Source: CAYPAV01 sp964408805
Lineage (GTDB): Bacteria; Pseudomonadota; Alphaproteobacteria; UBA8366
Length of the DNA: 64,000 bases
Reading direction: 5' to 3'
Assembly: GCA_964408805.1 (NCBI GenBank)
Contig: CAYPAV010000013.1
Location: 1-64,000 of the forward strand
A program made the translations under genes and the position numbers. Below, in pieces: positions 53,594-62,650 of the stretch. Numbering within the stretch: position 1 is the first letter of the stretch; every line of letters begins with the position of its first letter. A model generated the notes under the pieces. That model had not been told where the DNA came from and did no database searches. It saw nothing but the letters and a program-made list of their open reading frames with translations.

Positions 53594-54493
53594 TCAGCCG
53601 TTTTCGGCGCGCGCGGGCAAGTGTTCGGCCAGCCATGCCACCGTCTCCCGCATGACATCGTCGAATGCGGGTTTGGCATAGACTTCGTAATGGCCGATGC
53701 CCGGCAAAACGACCATCTTCTTCGGCTCGCCCGCCTTCTCGTAGAGCGACTTGCAATCCTCCGGCGGCACCAGGCGATCGTCGCCGGCGGCAATCAGCAG
53801 CAGCGGCCGGGGAGCGATCTTGTCGACCACCCATTCCGGGTGAAACTGCAGGGTCTCGTCGATGAATTCGAGCGGGATCTTGCCGACCGCGTTCGGATTG
53901 TCCTTCCGCGCCGCCGCCGCCAGCGCCGCCGACTGCCGGTCCGGCAGCAGGACCTCTTCCCGCGCCACGAATTCGGATTTGCCGCTCTGGACGCGCTGCT
54001 CGCGATCCGCTTCCGAGCGTTCCAGAAGGTCGATCCATTCGTCGGGGCGGCGGACGCTCCTCATCCAGCGCGCCCCATGGCCCATGCCGACGACGCCAAT
54101 CGTACACGTGACACGGGGGTCGATCGCGGCGACGAACACGACCGTGGCGCAGCCGTAGCTGGTGCCGTAGATCGCCAGGCGGCTCTTGTCGACTTGGGCC
54201 TGTAGGCCGAGGAAGGTCATCGCCGCCTGCACGTCGGCGACCCGGCTAAAGGGGGCAAGGCGGCTGCGGTCGCCCTCGCTCTTGCCCCATCCCTTGTAGT
54301 CGAAGGTCAGCACCGGGTATCCGGCATTGACCAGAACTTCGGCGTTGTCGGGGAGATAGAGGTCCTTCACGCCGGTGTAACCGTGGCACAGCACGACGCC
54401 CGCGCGGCGTTCGCCCTCCGCCATGTCTTCCGGCAGGAAGAGGTCGCCGTCGAGCTTCACGCCCTCGCTGTAGAACGAAATCGATTCTTGCAT
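53594..54493 (-). CDS. Alpha/beta hydrolase (dienelactone/DUF-type serine hydrolase)
   Basis: The 299-residue protein has the alpha/beta hydrolase elements C-H-G-Y-T-G (oxyanion), the nucleophile elbow G-T-S-Y-G, the acid segment A-A-G-D-D-R-L-V and the terminal G-I-G-H-Y-E-V-Y. The family hydrolyses ester or related bonds; substrate unknown. The start M-Q-E-S-I-S was taken for its fit to the fold. It is divergent from the DapA-family gene, with a 189-base intergenic region holding both promoters. Confidence 0.85.
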   Translation of the reverse strand: MQESISFYSEGVKLDGDLFLPEDMAEGERRAGVVLCHGYTGVKDLYLPDNAEVLVNAGYPVLTFDYKGWGKSEGDRSRLAPFSRVADVQAAMTFLGLQAQVDKSRLAIYGTSYGCATVVFVAAIDPRVTCTIGVVGMGHGARWMRSVRRPDEWIDLLERSEADREQRVQSGKSEFVAREEVLLPDRQSAALAAAARKDNPNAVGKIPLEFIDETLQFHPEWVVDKIAPRPLLLIAAGDDRLVPPEDCKSLYEKAGEPKKMVVLPGIGHYEVYAKPAFDDVMRETVAWLAEHLPARAENG

Positions 54494-54682
54494 GGTCCGT
54501 TCGCCTCCCCTTCGGGCAACGCCCTTTGACTCCCCCGACGCACACTCCATATAGGGCCATCACCGGGGCGTGCAATCGAATCGCGGTAAGATTGGTCCGA
54601 GGAAAATCGATCGATTGGACCTTTGAATTCGAATATCTTTCCTTAAAGAATGGGGCCAGTCTCGTCGAGGGAGGATCCAAGA

Positions 54683-55591
54683 GTGATCGAACAAAACAAG
54701 CTTCGAGGTGTCTTCGCGGCCCCGTTGACGCCGATGATGGCCAATCTCGGCCCCGATTTCGGGCGCTATCTCGATCATTGCCGCTGGCTGATCGAACAGG
54801 GTTGCGATGGGTTGATGCCCTTGGGGTCGACCGGCGAGGCGCATTCCTTCACGGTCGAGGAGCGGATGGGTCTCATTGATGCCCTGGCGGAAAGCGAGCT
54901 CGATTGCGGGCGCATGCTTATCGGCACCAGTGCGCTGGCGCTCGCCGACGCGGTCCGGCTCGTCCGTCATGCGGTGGCGGCCGGGGCCGGGCGGGTTTGC
55001 GTCCAGCCGGCGTTCTATTACAAGCCGACCGATGACGGGCTCTATGGTTACTACGCAAACCTCGTCGAGGCGGTGGGCGACGACCGCCTGCGGCTGCTGA
55101 TCTACGATTGGGCGCCGAATACCGGGGTCGATTTCGGGCTCGACGTGCTGGGCCGGCTGTTCGCGGATTTCGCCGGCACCATCGTCGGGATCAAGGACAG
55201 CGTCGGTGACGCGGAACTCCTGGTGGCTCGCGGCCAGGCCTTTCCAGAGGTGGAACTCTATGGTGGGACCGGCGTCACGGCGCTGGCGGCGATGCGGGCC
55301 GGGGGGTGCGGGCTGATGTCCTCGATGGCGAACATCGTGCCGGGACATATTTGCGGGATCTATCGCGGCTTCGCGTCGGCCGAGGCGGAGACGCTGCAGG
55401 CCGAGACCGCCGCGATGATGGAGGTCATGGGCCGCTACTCCTACTTCGCGGCGATGAAGGAATTGACCGCGCGGCGGACCGGAGACGCGGCCTGGCGCCG
55501 TGTCCGGCCGCCGCTTTGCGGGATCGACGATGCGGCGGCGGATCGATTGGCGGCGGAGTTCGCCGGCGTCGGCGACCGTGCCGCGGCCTGA
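54683..55591 (+). CDS. DapA-family (dihydrodipicolinate synthase/N-acetylneuraminate lyase) aldolase
   Basis: The 302-residue (beta/alpha)8 class I aldolase has the Schiff-base lysine in V-G-I-K-D-S and L-L-I-Y-D-W-A-P in the Tyr region. G-S-T-G-E-A-H (substrate carboxylate binding) is also present. It starts at GTG 54683, preceded by GGAGG with good spacing; an upstream ATG lacks one. True DapA would act in lysine synthesis, but the catabolic context suggests a different 2-oxoacid aldolase. Confidence 0.85.
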   Translation: MIEQNKLRGVFAAPLTPMMANLGPDFGRYLDHCRWLIEQGCDGLMPLGSTGEAHSFTVEERMGLIDALAESELDCGRMLIGTSALALADAVRLVRHAVAAGAGRVCVQPAFYYKPTDDGLYGYYANLVEAVGDDRLRLLIYDWAPNTGVDFGLDVLGRLFADFAGTIVGIKDSVGDAELLVARGQAFPEVELYGGTGVTALAAMRAGGCGLMSSMANIVPGHICGIYRGFASAEAETLQAETAAMMEVMGRYSYFAAMKELTARRTGDAAWRRVRPPLCGIDDAAADRLAAEFAGVGDRAAA

Positions 55592-55599
55592 GCTGGGTC

Positions 55600-57621
55600 A
55601 TGGCCCGGGATCGTATCAAGACGACTTGCCCTAGGGATTGCTATGACGCCTGCGGGATCGAGGTCGAGCGCGAGGACGGGAATATCCGCCGCGTTCTCGG
55701 CGACAAGGACCATGCGGTCGGCCGGGGAACCCTCTGCGCCAAATGCGCGATCGCCTATAACGGGGTGTGGATCGATCCCGAGGCGCGGCTGACCTCGCCG
55801 CTCCGCCGCACGGGTCCCAAGGGCGGCGGCGGCTTCGAAGCGATCACCTGGGAAGCCGCCCTCGACGAGATTGTCGATCGACTGGGCCCGCTTTATGAGG
55901 CGGACCAGGGCAATACGATTCTGACCGGCCATTACACCGGTACCTGTTCCGCGATCGCCAACGGCTTTCCGATGCGATTCTTCAACCGCATCGGCGCCAC
56001 CGAAATCGAGCCGGACAGTATCTGCAATCTCGCGGGGCATATGGCGCTCGACTACGTGCTGGGGACGGGGGCGCAGGGCTTTGACCCCCGGACGGTTCGG
56101 GACTCCAAGTGCATCGTCGTATGGGGCGCCAATCCCTCGGCCGCGGCGCCTCACGCACACAGGCATTGGCTGCCCGAATCTCCGGGCACGGTGGTCGTGA
56201 TCGACCCCATTCGAACACCGACGGCCGCGGCCGCGGATATTCATCTTCAGCCGCGCCCCGGCAGCGATGCCGCGCTGGCCTTCGCAATGCTGCATGTGAT
56301 CCGCCGCGACGATCTTCTCGACCGCGACTTCCTGGCGAGCCACACGGTGGGGTTCGAGGAATTGGCGCCCAGCCTCGACGCCTGCACGCCCGAATGGGGC
56401 GAAGCCGAATGCGGCGTGCCGGCGGGCGAGATCGAGCGCGTGGCGCGGCTTTATGGGGAGGGACCGTCCCTGCTCTGGTTAGGTCAGGGGCTGCAGCGCC
56501 AATCCCTCGGCGGCAACATCTTTCGTGCCGTTGCCCTGCTGCCCGCCCTGAGCGGCAATATCGGCAAACCGGGGGCCGGCATCTGCTTTCTCAACGGCAA
56601 GGGCCCGACCCGCGGCATGGATATGGGCGCCATTCAAGGCGGTCATCTGCGCGAGGCGGTGGCCGCCCCCATCAGTCACATGGATCTGATCGAGGTCCTG
56701 GGCGACGCCGATCGGGCGAAGGCGCTGGTTCTTTGGAACATCAACATCATGGCCTCGAACCCGCGCCAGCGGGAATTGCGACAGGTGCTGCGGCGGGACG
56801 ATCTCTTCACCGTCGTCGTCGATCCTTTCATGACCGATAGCGCCGACGAGGCGGATATTGTCCTGCCGGCGGCTAGTTTCCTTGAATTTGACGATCTGGT
56901 CGGCTCCTATTTCCATCTGTCGGTGGGCGCGCAGACCAAGGCGGCGCCGCCGCCCGGCGACGCTCTGCCCAATCAGGAAATCTTTCGCCGCCTGGCCCGA
57001 CGCATGGGTTTTACGGAGCCCGAGCTGTTCGAGGACGACCGCTCGATGATCGACAAACTGCTCGACGAGACAGGCCTCGGGATCGATTTCGAGGAACTGA
57101 AAACTCGGGGCACGGTCGATATTTCGCCGGACCCGGTGGTGCTTTTCGCCGACCGGGCCTTCCCGACACCGAGCGGCAAGATCGAGATCGCCAGCGATCG
57201 GGCCGAGGCCGCGGGCCACCCTCGGGTCCCGGCACCGACGGTGGAGGCGATGCCGGAAGACGGAAAGCTTCGGCTGCTCTCGCCGGCCTCTCCCTGGGCG
57301 ATGAATTCCTCCTATGCGAATGAGGCCAAGATCCAGGAACGGCTGGGGGAGCCGACCCTTTTGCTGCATCCGTCGGAAGCGACGGCGCGCGGTCTGACGG
57401 CCGGGCAGGCGATTCGGCTTCGCAACGAAGCCGGCGAGCTGACCTTGCCGCTCGGGCTCGACGACATGGTGCCGCCGGGTGTCGCCTATTGTCCCAAGGG
57501 CCATTGGCCGAAGGCGGTCGCACTCGGCGCCAACATCAACGCCCTCAACACCGGGGACAGGACGGATATGGGAGACAGCACCGCCGTCCACAGCACTGAG
57601 GTTGAGCTCACCGGGCTCTGA
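55600..57621 (+). CDS. Molybdopterin-dependent oxidoreductase (formate dehydrogenase/DMSO reductase superfamily)
   Basis: The 673-residue protein has an N-terminal 4Fe-4S motif (C-P-R-D-C-Y-D-A-C, plus the distal C-A-K-C), molybdopterin-binding segments and a C-terminal MopB-binding domain. No Sec or Cys-type formate dehydrogenase active site is obvious, and no signal peptide or Tat motif is seen, so it is probably cytosolic with an unknown substrate. The cofactor comes from the pathway represented by moaB at 37870. It begins 9 bases after the DapA-family gene. Confidence 0.85.
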   Translation: MARDRIKTTCPRDCYDACGIEVEREDGNIRRVLGDKDHAVGRGTLCAKCAIAYNGVWIDPEARLTSPLRRTGPKGGGGFEAITWEAALDEIVDRLGPLYEADQGNTILTGHYTGTCSAIANGFPMRFFNRIGATEIEPDSICNLAGHMALDYVLGTGAQGFDPRTVRDSKCIVVWGANPSAAAPHAHRHWLPESPGTVVVIDPIRTPTAAAADIHLQPRPGSDAALAFAMLHVIRRDDLLDRDFLASHTVGFEELAPSLDACTPEWGEAECGVPAGEIERVARLYGEGPSLLWLGQGLQRQSLGGNIFRAVALLPALSGNIGKPGAGICFLNGKGPTRGMDMGAIQGGHLREAVAAPISHMDLIEVLGDADRAKALVLWNINIMASNPRQRELRQVLRRDDLFTVVVDPFMTDSADEADIVLPAASFLEFDDLVGSYFHLSVGAQTKAAPPPGDALPNQEIFRRLARRMGFTEPELFEDDRSMIDKLLDETGLGIDFEELKTRGTVDISPDPVVLFADRAFPTPSGKIEIASDRAEAAGHPRVPAPTVEAMPEDGKLRLLSPASPWAMNSSYANEAKIQERLGEPTLLLHPSEATARGLTAGQAIRLRNEAGELTLPLGLDDMVPPGVAYCPKGHWPKAVALGANINALNTGDRTDMGDSTAVHSTEVELTGL

Positions 57622-57665
57622 CGCGTAGCATGGCTCGAGTGGGAGAACTCGGGAGACGAGACCGG

Positions 57666-58499
57666 ATGTATGAGCGGATAACCGTCGAACCCATCGCGGG
57701 GGCCTGTGGCGCCGAGGTCGCGGGTGTCGATCTGTCGCAACCGCTCGACGCGGCGACCTTCGCCGAAGTCAAACGCGCGCTGCTCGATTATTTGGTGATT
57801 TTCTTCCGCGACCAGGACCTCACGCCGGACCAGCAGAAGGCGTTCGCCCGGCGCTTCGGCGAGCTTCGCGTCAGCGAGCAGTATCTGCCCCTCGACGGCC
57901 ATCCCGAGATCATCGAGATCGTCAAGGAACCCGACGCGACCGGAATCGTCGGTAATCTCTGGCATTGCGACGAGAGCTTCCTGCCGCGTCCCGCCCTCGG
58001 TTCGGTCCTCTACATGATCGATGCCCCGGACGTCGGCGGCGATACCCTGTTCGCGAACCAGTATCTCGCCCTGGAAGCGCTGTCGCCCGCCATGCGGGGA
58101 ATGCTCGAGGGCCGTCGCGCGGTCTTCTCGGACGCCACCCTGCAACAGCGGAACCAAGGGCGTTCCTTGAAGGTCCGGCCGGACGCGGTCGACCGGCCCT
58201 CGACCGAATCGGCCCATCCCGTCATCCGCACCCATCCCGAGACCGGCCGTAAATGCCTGTTCGCGCATCGTCCCTATACGATCCGCTTCGAGAACATGAC
58301 CGAGGAGGAAAGCGTGCCGTTGCTCGGGTTTCTCTTCGAACACGCGGCCCGGCCCGAATTCACCTGTCGGTTTCGCTGGCGAAAGGGCTCCGTCGCCTTC
58401 TGGGACAATCGCTGCGTCCAGCACTATGCGTTGAACGATTATCCGGGCGCGCGCCGCTATGCGCACCGGGCCACCGTCATCGGCGACGTGCCGCAATAG
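57666..58499 (+). CDS. TauD/TfdA-family Fe(II)/2-oxoglutarate dioxygenase
   Basis: The 277-residue oxygenase has the metal-binding L-W-H-C-D-E-S-F (His and Asp) and distal His in V-Q-H-Y-A-L-N-D-Y. A-R-R-Y-A-H-R-A supplies the 2-oxoglutarate-binding Arg region. It hydroxylates a substrate next to a sulfonate, ether or similar group, typically releasing sulfite or an alcohol. The start M-Y-E-R-I is preferred over an upstream in-frame ATG. It precedes the alpha/beta hydrolase gene by 10 bases. Confidence 0.88.
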   Translation: MYERITVEPIAGACGAEVAGVDLSQPLDAATFAEVKRALLDYLVIFFRDQDLTPDQQKAFARRFGELRVSEQYLPLDGHPEIIEIVKEPDATGIVGNLWHCDESFLPRPALGSVLYMIDAPDVGGDTLFANQYLALEALSPAMRGMLEGRRAVFSDATLQQRNQGRSLKVRPDAVDRPSTESAHPVIRTHPETGRKCLFAHRPYTIRFENMTEEESVPLLGFLFEHAARPEFTCRFRWRKGSVAFWDNRCVQHYALNDYPGARRYAHRATVIGDVPQ

Positions 58500-58509
58500 G
58501 AAGTGCTTG

Positions 58510-59307
58510 ATGGCAGCCGGATTCAAGGCGGTGATCGAGGCGGGGGAGACCGCGCCCTGGATGGTCATGGTGCACGGCATGTCCCAGGACCATCGCGTCT
58601 TCTCCGAACAGGTCTCGGGTTTCAAGGACCGCTATCGCATCCTGCTGATCGATCTGCCGGGCCATGGCCTCTCGGCCGATATCCCGGGGCCTTTCGGACA
58701 CCATGAAATGGCGGCCGCCGTTGGCGCGGCGATGAAAGAGGCGGGCGTAGAGCAGTCCGTCTACTGGGCGACCCATACCGGGACCTCGCTCGGCTTGTTG
58801 CTCACCGCGGCGGAACCGGAACGATTCCAGGCGCTTGTGCTCGAAGGGGCGGTCTTGCCCGGCCATGCCATGCCTAGCGTAGATGCGGAGCTTGACCGGG
58901 CCCGCGCCAACGCCCGTGAGCAGGGCATGGCGGCGGCGCTTCAGGTCTGGTTCGAGCAATCCGCTTGGTTCGACGTGATGAGGACCCGGCCCGAGGAATG
59001 CCGCTCGGCCGCCCATCGGGAGATCGTCGATGGATTCCACGGCGCCAACTGGCTTTACGAGGGCGCTGCCGCACCGGTCGAGCCGATCGACGATCGATTA
59101 GCCGAGATGGATTTGCCGGTGTTGGTATACAACGGTGCCAAAGACCTGCCGGATTTCCTGCGGGCGGCGGACCGGCTCGAGACATTGTTGCCGCGCGCAA
59201 CCCGCGCCACCGTACCGGAGGCCGGCGGCTCTCCGGCCTGGGAATTCCCGGATCGGGTCAATCATTTGGTCGCCGATTTTCTCGCCGAAGCATTGGGGGA
59301 CGTCTGA
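58510..59307 (+). CDS. Alpha/beta hydrolase with Thr at the nucleophile position
   Basis: The 265-residue protein has H-G-M-S-Q (oxyanion), D-L-P-G-H-G-L-S and a nucleophile elbow reading T88-H89-T90-G91-T92 instead of G-H-S-x-G. The expected Ser is therefore Thr90. The acid and His regions (V-Y-N-G-A-K-D, then G-S-P-A-W) are weak. A Thr elbow is known in a subset of hydrolases, so it may still be active. It forms a tight cluster with the dioxygenase before it. Confidence 0.7.
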   Translation: MAAGFKAVIEAGETAPWMVMVHGMSQDHRVFSEQVSGFKDRYRILLIDLPGHGLSADIPGPFGHHEMAAAVGAAMKEAGVEQSVYWATHTGTSLGLLLTAAEPERFQALVLEGAVLPGHAMPSVDAELDRARANAREQGMAAALQVWFEQSAWFDVMRTRPEECRSAAHREIVDGFHGANWLYEGAAAPVEPIDDRLAEMDLPVLVYNGAKDLPDFLRAADRLETLLPRATRATVPEAGGSPAWEFPDRVNHLVADFLAEALGDV

Positions 59308-59345
59308 GGCGGTCTATATCGCCTTGAAACACCGGCGAGGTAGGG

Positions 59346-60143
59346 ATGCTGCAACAAGTCGTCGATTTGCGCGCCGAGGGCGACGAGCTCTTCACCCTGC
59401 TCGACGGGCTCGCGCCCGAGGACTGGGGACGAACCACGCCCTTCAAGGATTGGACCGTCGACGATGTGATGGGACATCTGAATTTCGCCGATTGGCTGGC
59501 CATTCGGTCGCTGACGGACCCGGCGGAATTCGAATCCATCGTGGCCGCCCGGCAAGCGGCGCGGGCCGAGGACGGCGGCTCGGGCCTCCTTGAGAATATG
59601 GGCCCGAAGCCGACGAAGGGGCGGGCCCTGCTCGAACAGTGGCGCGCCGATTTCATCGATATGTGCGAGCTACTGGACGCCGCCGATCCCGATGCGCGCC
59701 TGAAATGGGTCGGGCCGGATATGGGGGTGCGGATGTTCACCACGGCCCGGCAGATGGAGACCTGGGCCCACGGCCAGGACGTCTATGACCTCCTCAAGCG
59801 GGAGCGGATCCATACCGACCGCCTGAAGAACATTGCCGTCATCGGTGTCCGGACCTTTGGCTGGACCTTCGCCAATCGCGGGTTGGCGCCGCCGGAACTC
59901 GTTCCTTATGTCCGTCTCGAAGCGCCGTCGGGCGTAATATGGGAATGGAACGAGCCGAGTGCGAACGATCTCGTCGAAGGCTCGGCAGTCGAGTTCTGCC
60001 GCGTCGTCACCCAGGGCCGGAACATCGCCGACGTGAACCTGAAGGTAATGGGCGCCTCCGCAACCGCGTGGATGGCGATCGCCCAATGCTTCGCCGGCCC
60101 ACCGAACGATCCGCCCGCCCCCGGTGCGCGTACATGGACCTAG
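59346..60143 (+). CDS. TIGR03084-like DinB/mycothiol-maleylpyruvate-isomerase-fold protein
   Basis: The 265-residue protein has the N-terminal DinB-fold pattern W-T-V-D-D-V-M-G-H-L (metal His) with A-R-Q-M-E-T-W-A-H-G-Q-D (second His pair). The C-terminal SCP2-like segment includes V-E-F-C-R-V-V-T-Q. The family is thought to bind a metal and to take part in thiol-dependent isomerisation. It is preceded by a dioxygenase and hydrolase, suggesting a small catabolic cluster. Confidence 0.78.
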   Translation: MLQQVVDLRAEGDELFTLLDGLAPEDWGRTTPFKDWTVDDVMGHLNFADWLAIRSLTDPAEFESIVAARQAARAEDGGSGLLENMGPKPTKGRALLEQWRADFIDMCELLDAADPDARLKWVGPDMGVRMFTTARQMETWAHGQDVYDLLKRERIHTDRLKNIAVIGVRTFGWTFANRGLAPPELVPYVRLEAPSGVIWEWNEPSANDLVEGSAVEFCRVVTQGRNIADVNLKVMGASATAWMAIAQCFAGPPNDPPAPGARTWT

Positions 60144-60147
60144 GCCC

Positions 60148-60269
60148 GCCCTCACCCTCCCATCGCTTGCGCGACGGGCCCCTCCCTCTCCCGCAAGCGG
60201 TAGAGGGTAAATAGGGCACGGACCGTCCGGCTCCCTCTCCCGCTTGCGGGAGAGGGTTGGGGTGAGGGC
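60148..60269. repeat. Palindromic dispersed repeat (REP-like)
   Basis: The 122-base unit is bounded by inverted GCCCTCACCC (60148-60157) and GGGTGAGGGC (60260-60269). Inside is a strong hairpin, CCCTCTCCCGC (60233-60243) pairing with GCGGGAGAGGG (60246-60256), with a related CCCTCTCCCGC near 60185-60195. This class of GC-rich palindrome is widely dispersed in bacterial intergenic DNA. It lies between two plus-strand genes and may form a transcript hairpin. Confidence 0.7.
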
Positions 60270-60302
60270 CCTTTGAGCTAAGGATAGATAGGATTGAATA
60301 CG

Positions 60303-61190
60303 ATGCTAACCGTCACCCCACTCACAGCGTCCTTTGGCGCCGAGGTTTCCGGCGTCGATATCTCGGGCCCGATCGATGCGGCCGTCTTCAAGGAAATCCG
60401 CGCCGCCTTCGATGATTTCTCCCTGCTGATCTTTTCCGGTCAATCGATGGACGACGAAACACAGATCGCGTTCAGCGAATTGTTTGGCCCGCTCGAAGGC
60501 ACCAAGGGCGTGAACCCGGCCGCCGGCACGGTTTTCGCGCGGCAGTCCAATCTCGACATCAAGTCGGGAGAGGTGATCCCGGCCGACGACCGGCGGATGT
60601 TCTATCAGAAGGCCAACATGCTGTGGCATGCGGATAGCAGCTTCAAGGAGATCCCCTCGCTGTGCTCGGTGCTCTCGGCTCGCGAGGTGCCGCCCGAGGG
60701 CGGATCCACCGAGTTCGCCTCCACGCGCGCCGCCTATGAGGCCCTTTCCGAGGCACGAAAGGCCGAGATCGACGAGCTCGAGGTCGAGCACGATTTCATC
60801 CATTCACGCGGTCTGGTCGGATTCACCTTCTCGCCCGAGGAGGCGGCGTTGTTTCCGCCCGTTCGGCATTCGCTCGTCCGCGTCAATCCCGCGAACGGTC
60901 GAAAGGCCGTGATGATCGGCGTTCACGCGAAGGCAATTGTCGGCTGACCCGAGGCCGAAAGCCGGGCCTTGCTCGACGAGCTTCAGGCGCTGGCGACGCG
61001 GCCGGAAAGTAGCCTTCGTCACCAGTGGCGCCTCGGCGATGTCCTGGTCTGGGACAACCAGGCGGCGCTGCACCGGGCGACTCCGTTCGATGCCATGCGC
61101 TACCGCCGATTGATGCAACGAACCACGATATCGAGCCGAAACGAACCGCCCGCCGTCAATCCGATTGGTGCAGGAGGTCGCGCTGCGTAA
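60303..61190 (+). pseudogene. TauD/TfdA-family dioxygenase interrupted by an in-frame TGA
   Basis: A continuous frame of 295 codons has one internal TGA (codon 215, 60945-60947). Before it lie M-L-W-H-A-D-S-S-F (His/Asp) and R-K-A-V-M-I-G-V-H-A. After it the same frame continues P-E-A-E-S-R-A-L-L-D-E-L through the distal metal His in A-A-L-H-R-A. Homologues I recall have Trp at the TGA site (I-V-G-W-P), so TGG to TGA is the simplest change. Terminating there would remove the third iron ligand. The 3' end overlaps the convergent LLM gene by 35 bases. Confidence 0.75.
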
Positions 61191-62478
61191 CGCCCTTATA
61201 TTCGGTCCGGAATAGGCCTCGGCGCTGTAATTCGGGCACTACCAGATCGACGAACTCCTCGATCGCGCCCGGGCAATAGATCGAGGACAGCATGAAGCCG
61301 TCCCCGCCGACCTCGTCCATGAAGGCTTCCATTTGATCGGCAACGCTCTCGGGCGTGCCGACGAATTGCGGCAGGCCGACGCTCTCGCCATGGCGCTGCG
61401 CCACTTCGCGAAGGGTCATGGGTTCGCCCGACGGTTTCCGGTAGCGCGTCTTCATGCGCTGCAATTCGGGCTCCGGCCGGTTTATCAACTCGTCATCGAG
61501 CGGGATGTGCGAGATGTCGAAATCGAGATGGGCCGAGAGAATGGCCAGCCCGCCGTCGAGAGGCATCAGCTCGTTGTGGAAGGCTTGCTTCTCGTGGGCC
61601 TCCGCTTCCGTCTCGCCGATGATCGGTTGCGCGCCGAACAGGATCTTGCAGTCGTCCGGATCGCGGCCGATCGCCTCCATCCGGCCCTTGATGTCGGCGA
61701 AATAGGCGCCGGCATCCTCGGCGCGCGGCTGGATGGCGAAGATGCCGTCGGCGTATTTCGCGGCGAAATCCCGGCCCTTGGGTGAGGTGCCGGCCTGCAG
61801 GATGGCGGGGCCGTTCTGCGGCGAGCGAACGACGTTCAAGGGCCCACGTGATTTGAAGAACTCACCTTCGTATTCGATCCGGTGGACCTTGCCGGCATCG
61901 GCGAAGACGGCCCCTTCCCGGTCCATCACCACCGCGTCCTCGTCCCAACTGTTCCAGAGCTTACGGCAGACCTCAATGAACTCATGGGCGCGCTCGTAAC
62001 GGGTGTCGGTCGGCTGGCGTTCCTCGCCGTGATTGGCGGCCTGATTGGAGTTGATCGACGTCACCACGTTCCAGGCCGCGCGGCCGCGGGTCAAATGGTC
62101 GATGCTGGCCCAAAGGCGTGCCGCATAGAACGGATGATGGTGGCTGACCGAAAACGTGGCGCCGAGGCCGATCCGCTTGGTCACCGCGGCCATCCAAGAG
62201 ATCAGCGGCACAGGATCGTGCTCCGGCGCCTGCACGGCATAGCGGAGCGAGGGTTCGAGCGAGTCCCGAAACGTATCCGAGATGTAGTTGAGATCCGCGA
62301 AGAAGACCATGTCGAAGAGGCCCCGCTCGCAGGTCTTGGCGATATGCTGGTAGAGCTCGGGTTGCGTCCAGTCGTAGGTATCGTGGTCGGTCAGCGGGTG
62401 CCGCCACATGGCCAGGCTGTGATAGGTCGGACCGTGCACCAGGAACTGCGCCAGGTGAAACTTCTTTTTCTTTGCCAT
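61156..62478 (-). CDS. LLM-class flavin-dependent monooxygenase (NtaA/SnaA/DszA family)
   Basis: The 440-residue bacterial luciferase-like flavoenzyme starts with a lysine cluster. It has the family elements D-M-V-F-F-A-D, T-S-I-N-S-N-Q-A-A-N and Q-A-G-T-S-P-K-G-R-D-F-A, with an NtaA-like insertion. It oxidises a substrate with reduced FMN from a separate reductase; nitrilotriacetate, EDTA and sulfone monooxygenases are in this group. It is convergent with the interrupted dioxygenase. Confidence 0.87.
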   Translation of the reverse strand: MAKKKKFHLAQFLVHGPTYHSLAMWRHPLTDHDTYDWTQPELYQHIAKTCERGLFDMVFFADLNYISDTFRDSLEPSLRYAVQAPEHDPVPLISWMAAVTKRIGLGATFSVSHHHPFYAARLWASIDHLTRGRAAWNVVTSINSNQAANHGEERQPTDTRYERAHEFIEVCRKLWNSWDEDAVVMDREGAVFADAGKVHRIEYEGEFFKSRGPLNVVRSPQNGPAILQAGTSPKGRDFAAKYADGIFAIQPRAEDAGAYFADIKGRMEAIGRDPDDCKILFGAQPIIGETEAEAHEKQAFHNELMPLDGGLAILSAHLDFDISHIPLDDELINRPEPELQRMKTRYRKPSGEPMTLREVAQRHGESVGLPQFVGTPESVADQMEAFMDEVGGDGFMLSSIYCPGAIEEFVDLVVPELQRRGLFRTEYKGVTQRDLLHQSD

Positions 62479-62650
62479 CGTTCTTTAAACCTTGATTTGC
62501 TGTCGGCGTGGGTGTCCCGCCCTCCGGCACCGTTTGGGTGTGTTGCGTGACAATATCAAACGAAGCGGGCATCATAAATGCTGGTCCTTCCGGTGCTGGC
62601 GATCGCCATTGCCGCGACCGACGAACGCTAATCCCAAAGGTCCCGCCGTC

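Noticed and set aside
60945..60947. TGA in the TauD gene as selenocysteine
   Set aside because: The aligned residue is usually Trp, no redox motif surrounds it, and the only nearby hairpin has its loop about 10 nt after the TGA, outside the usual SECIS spacing.
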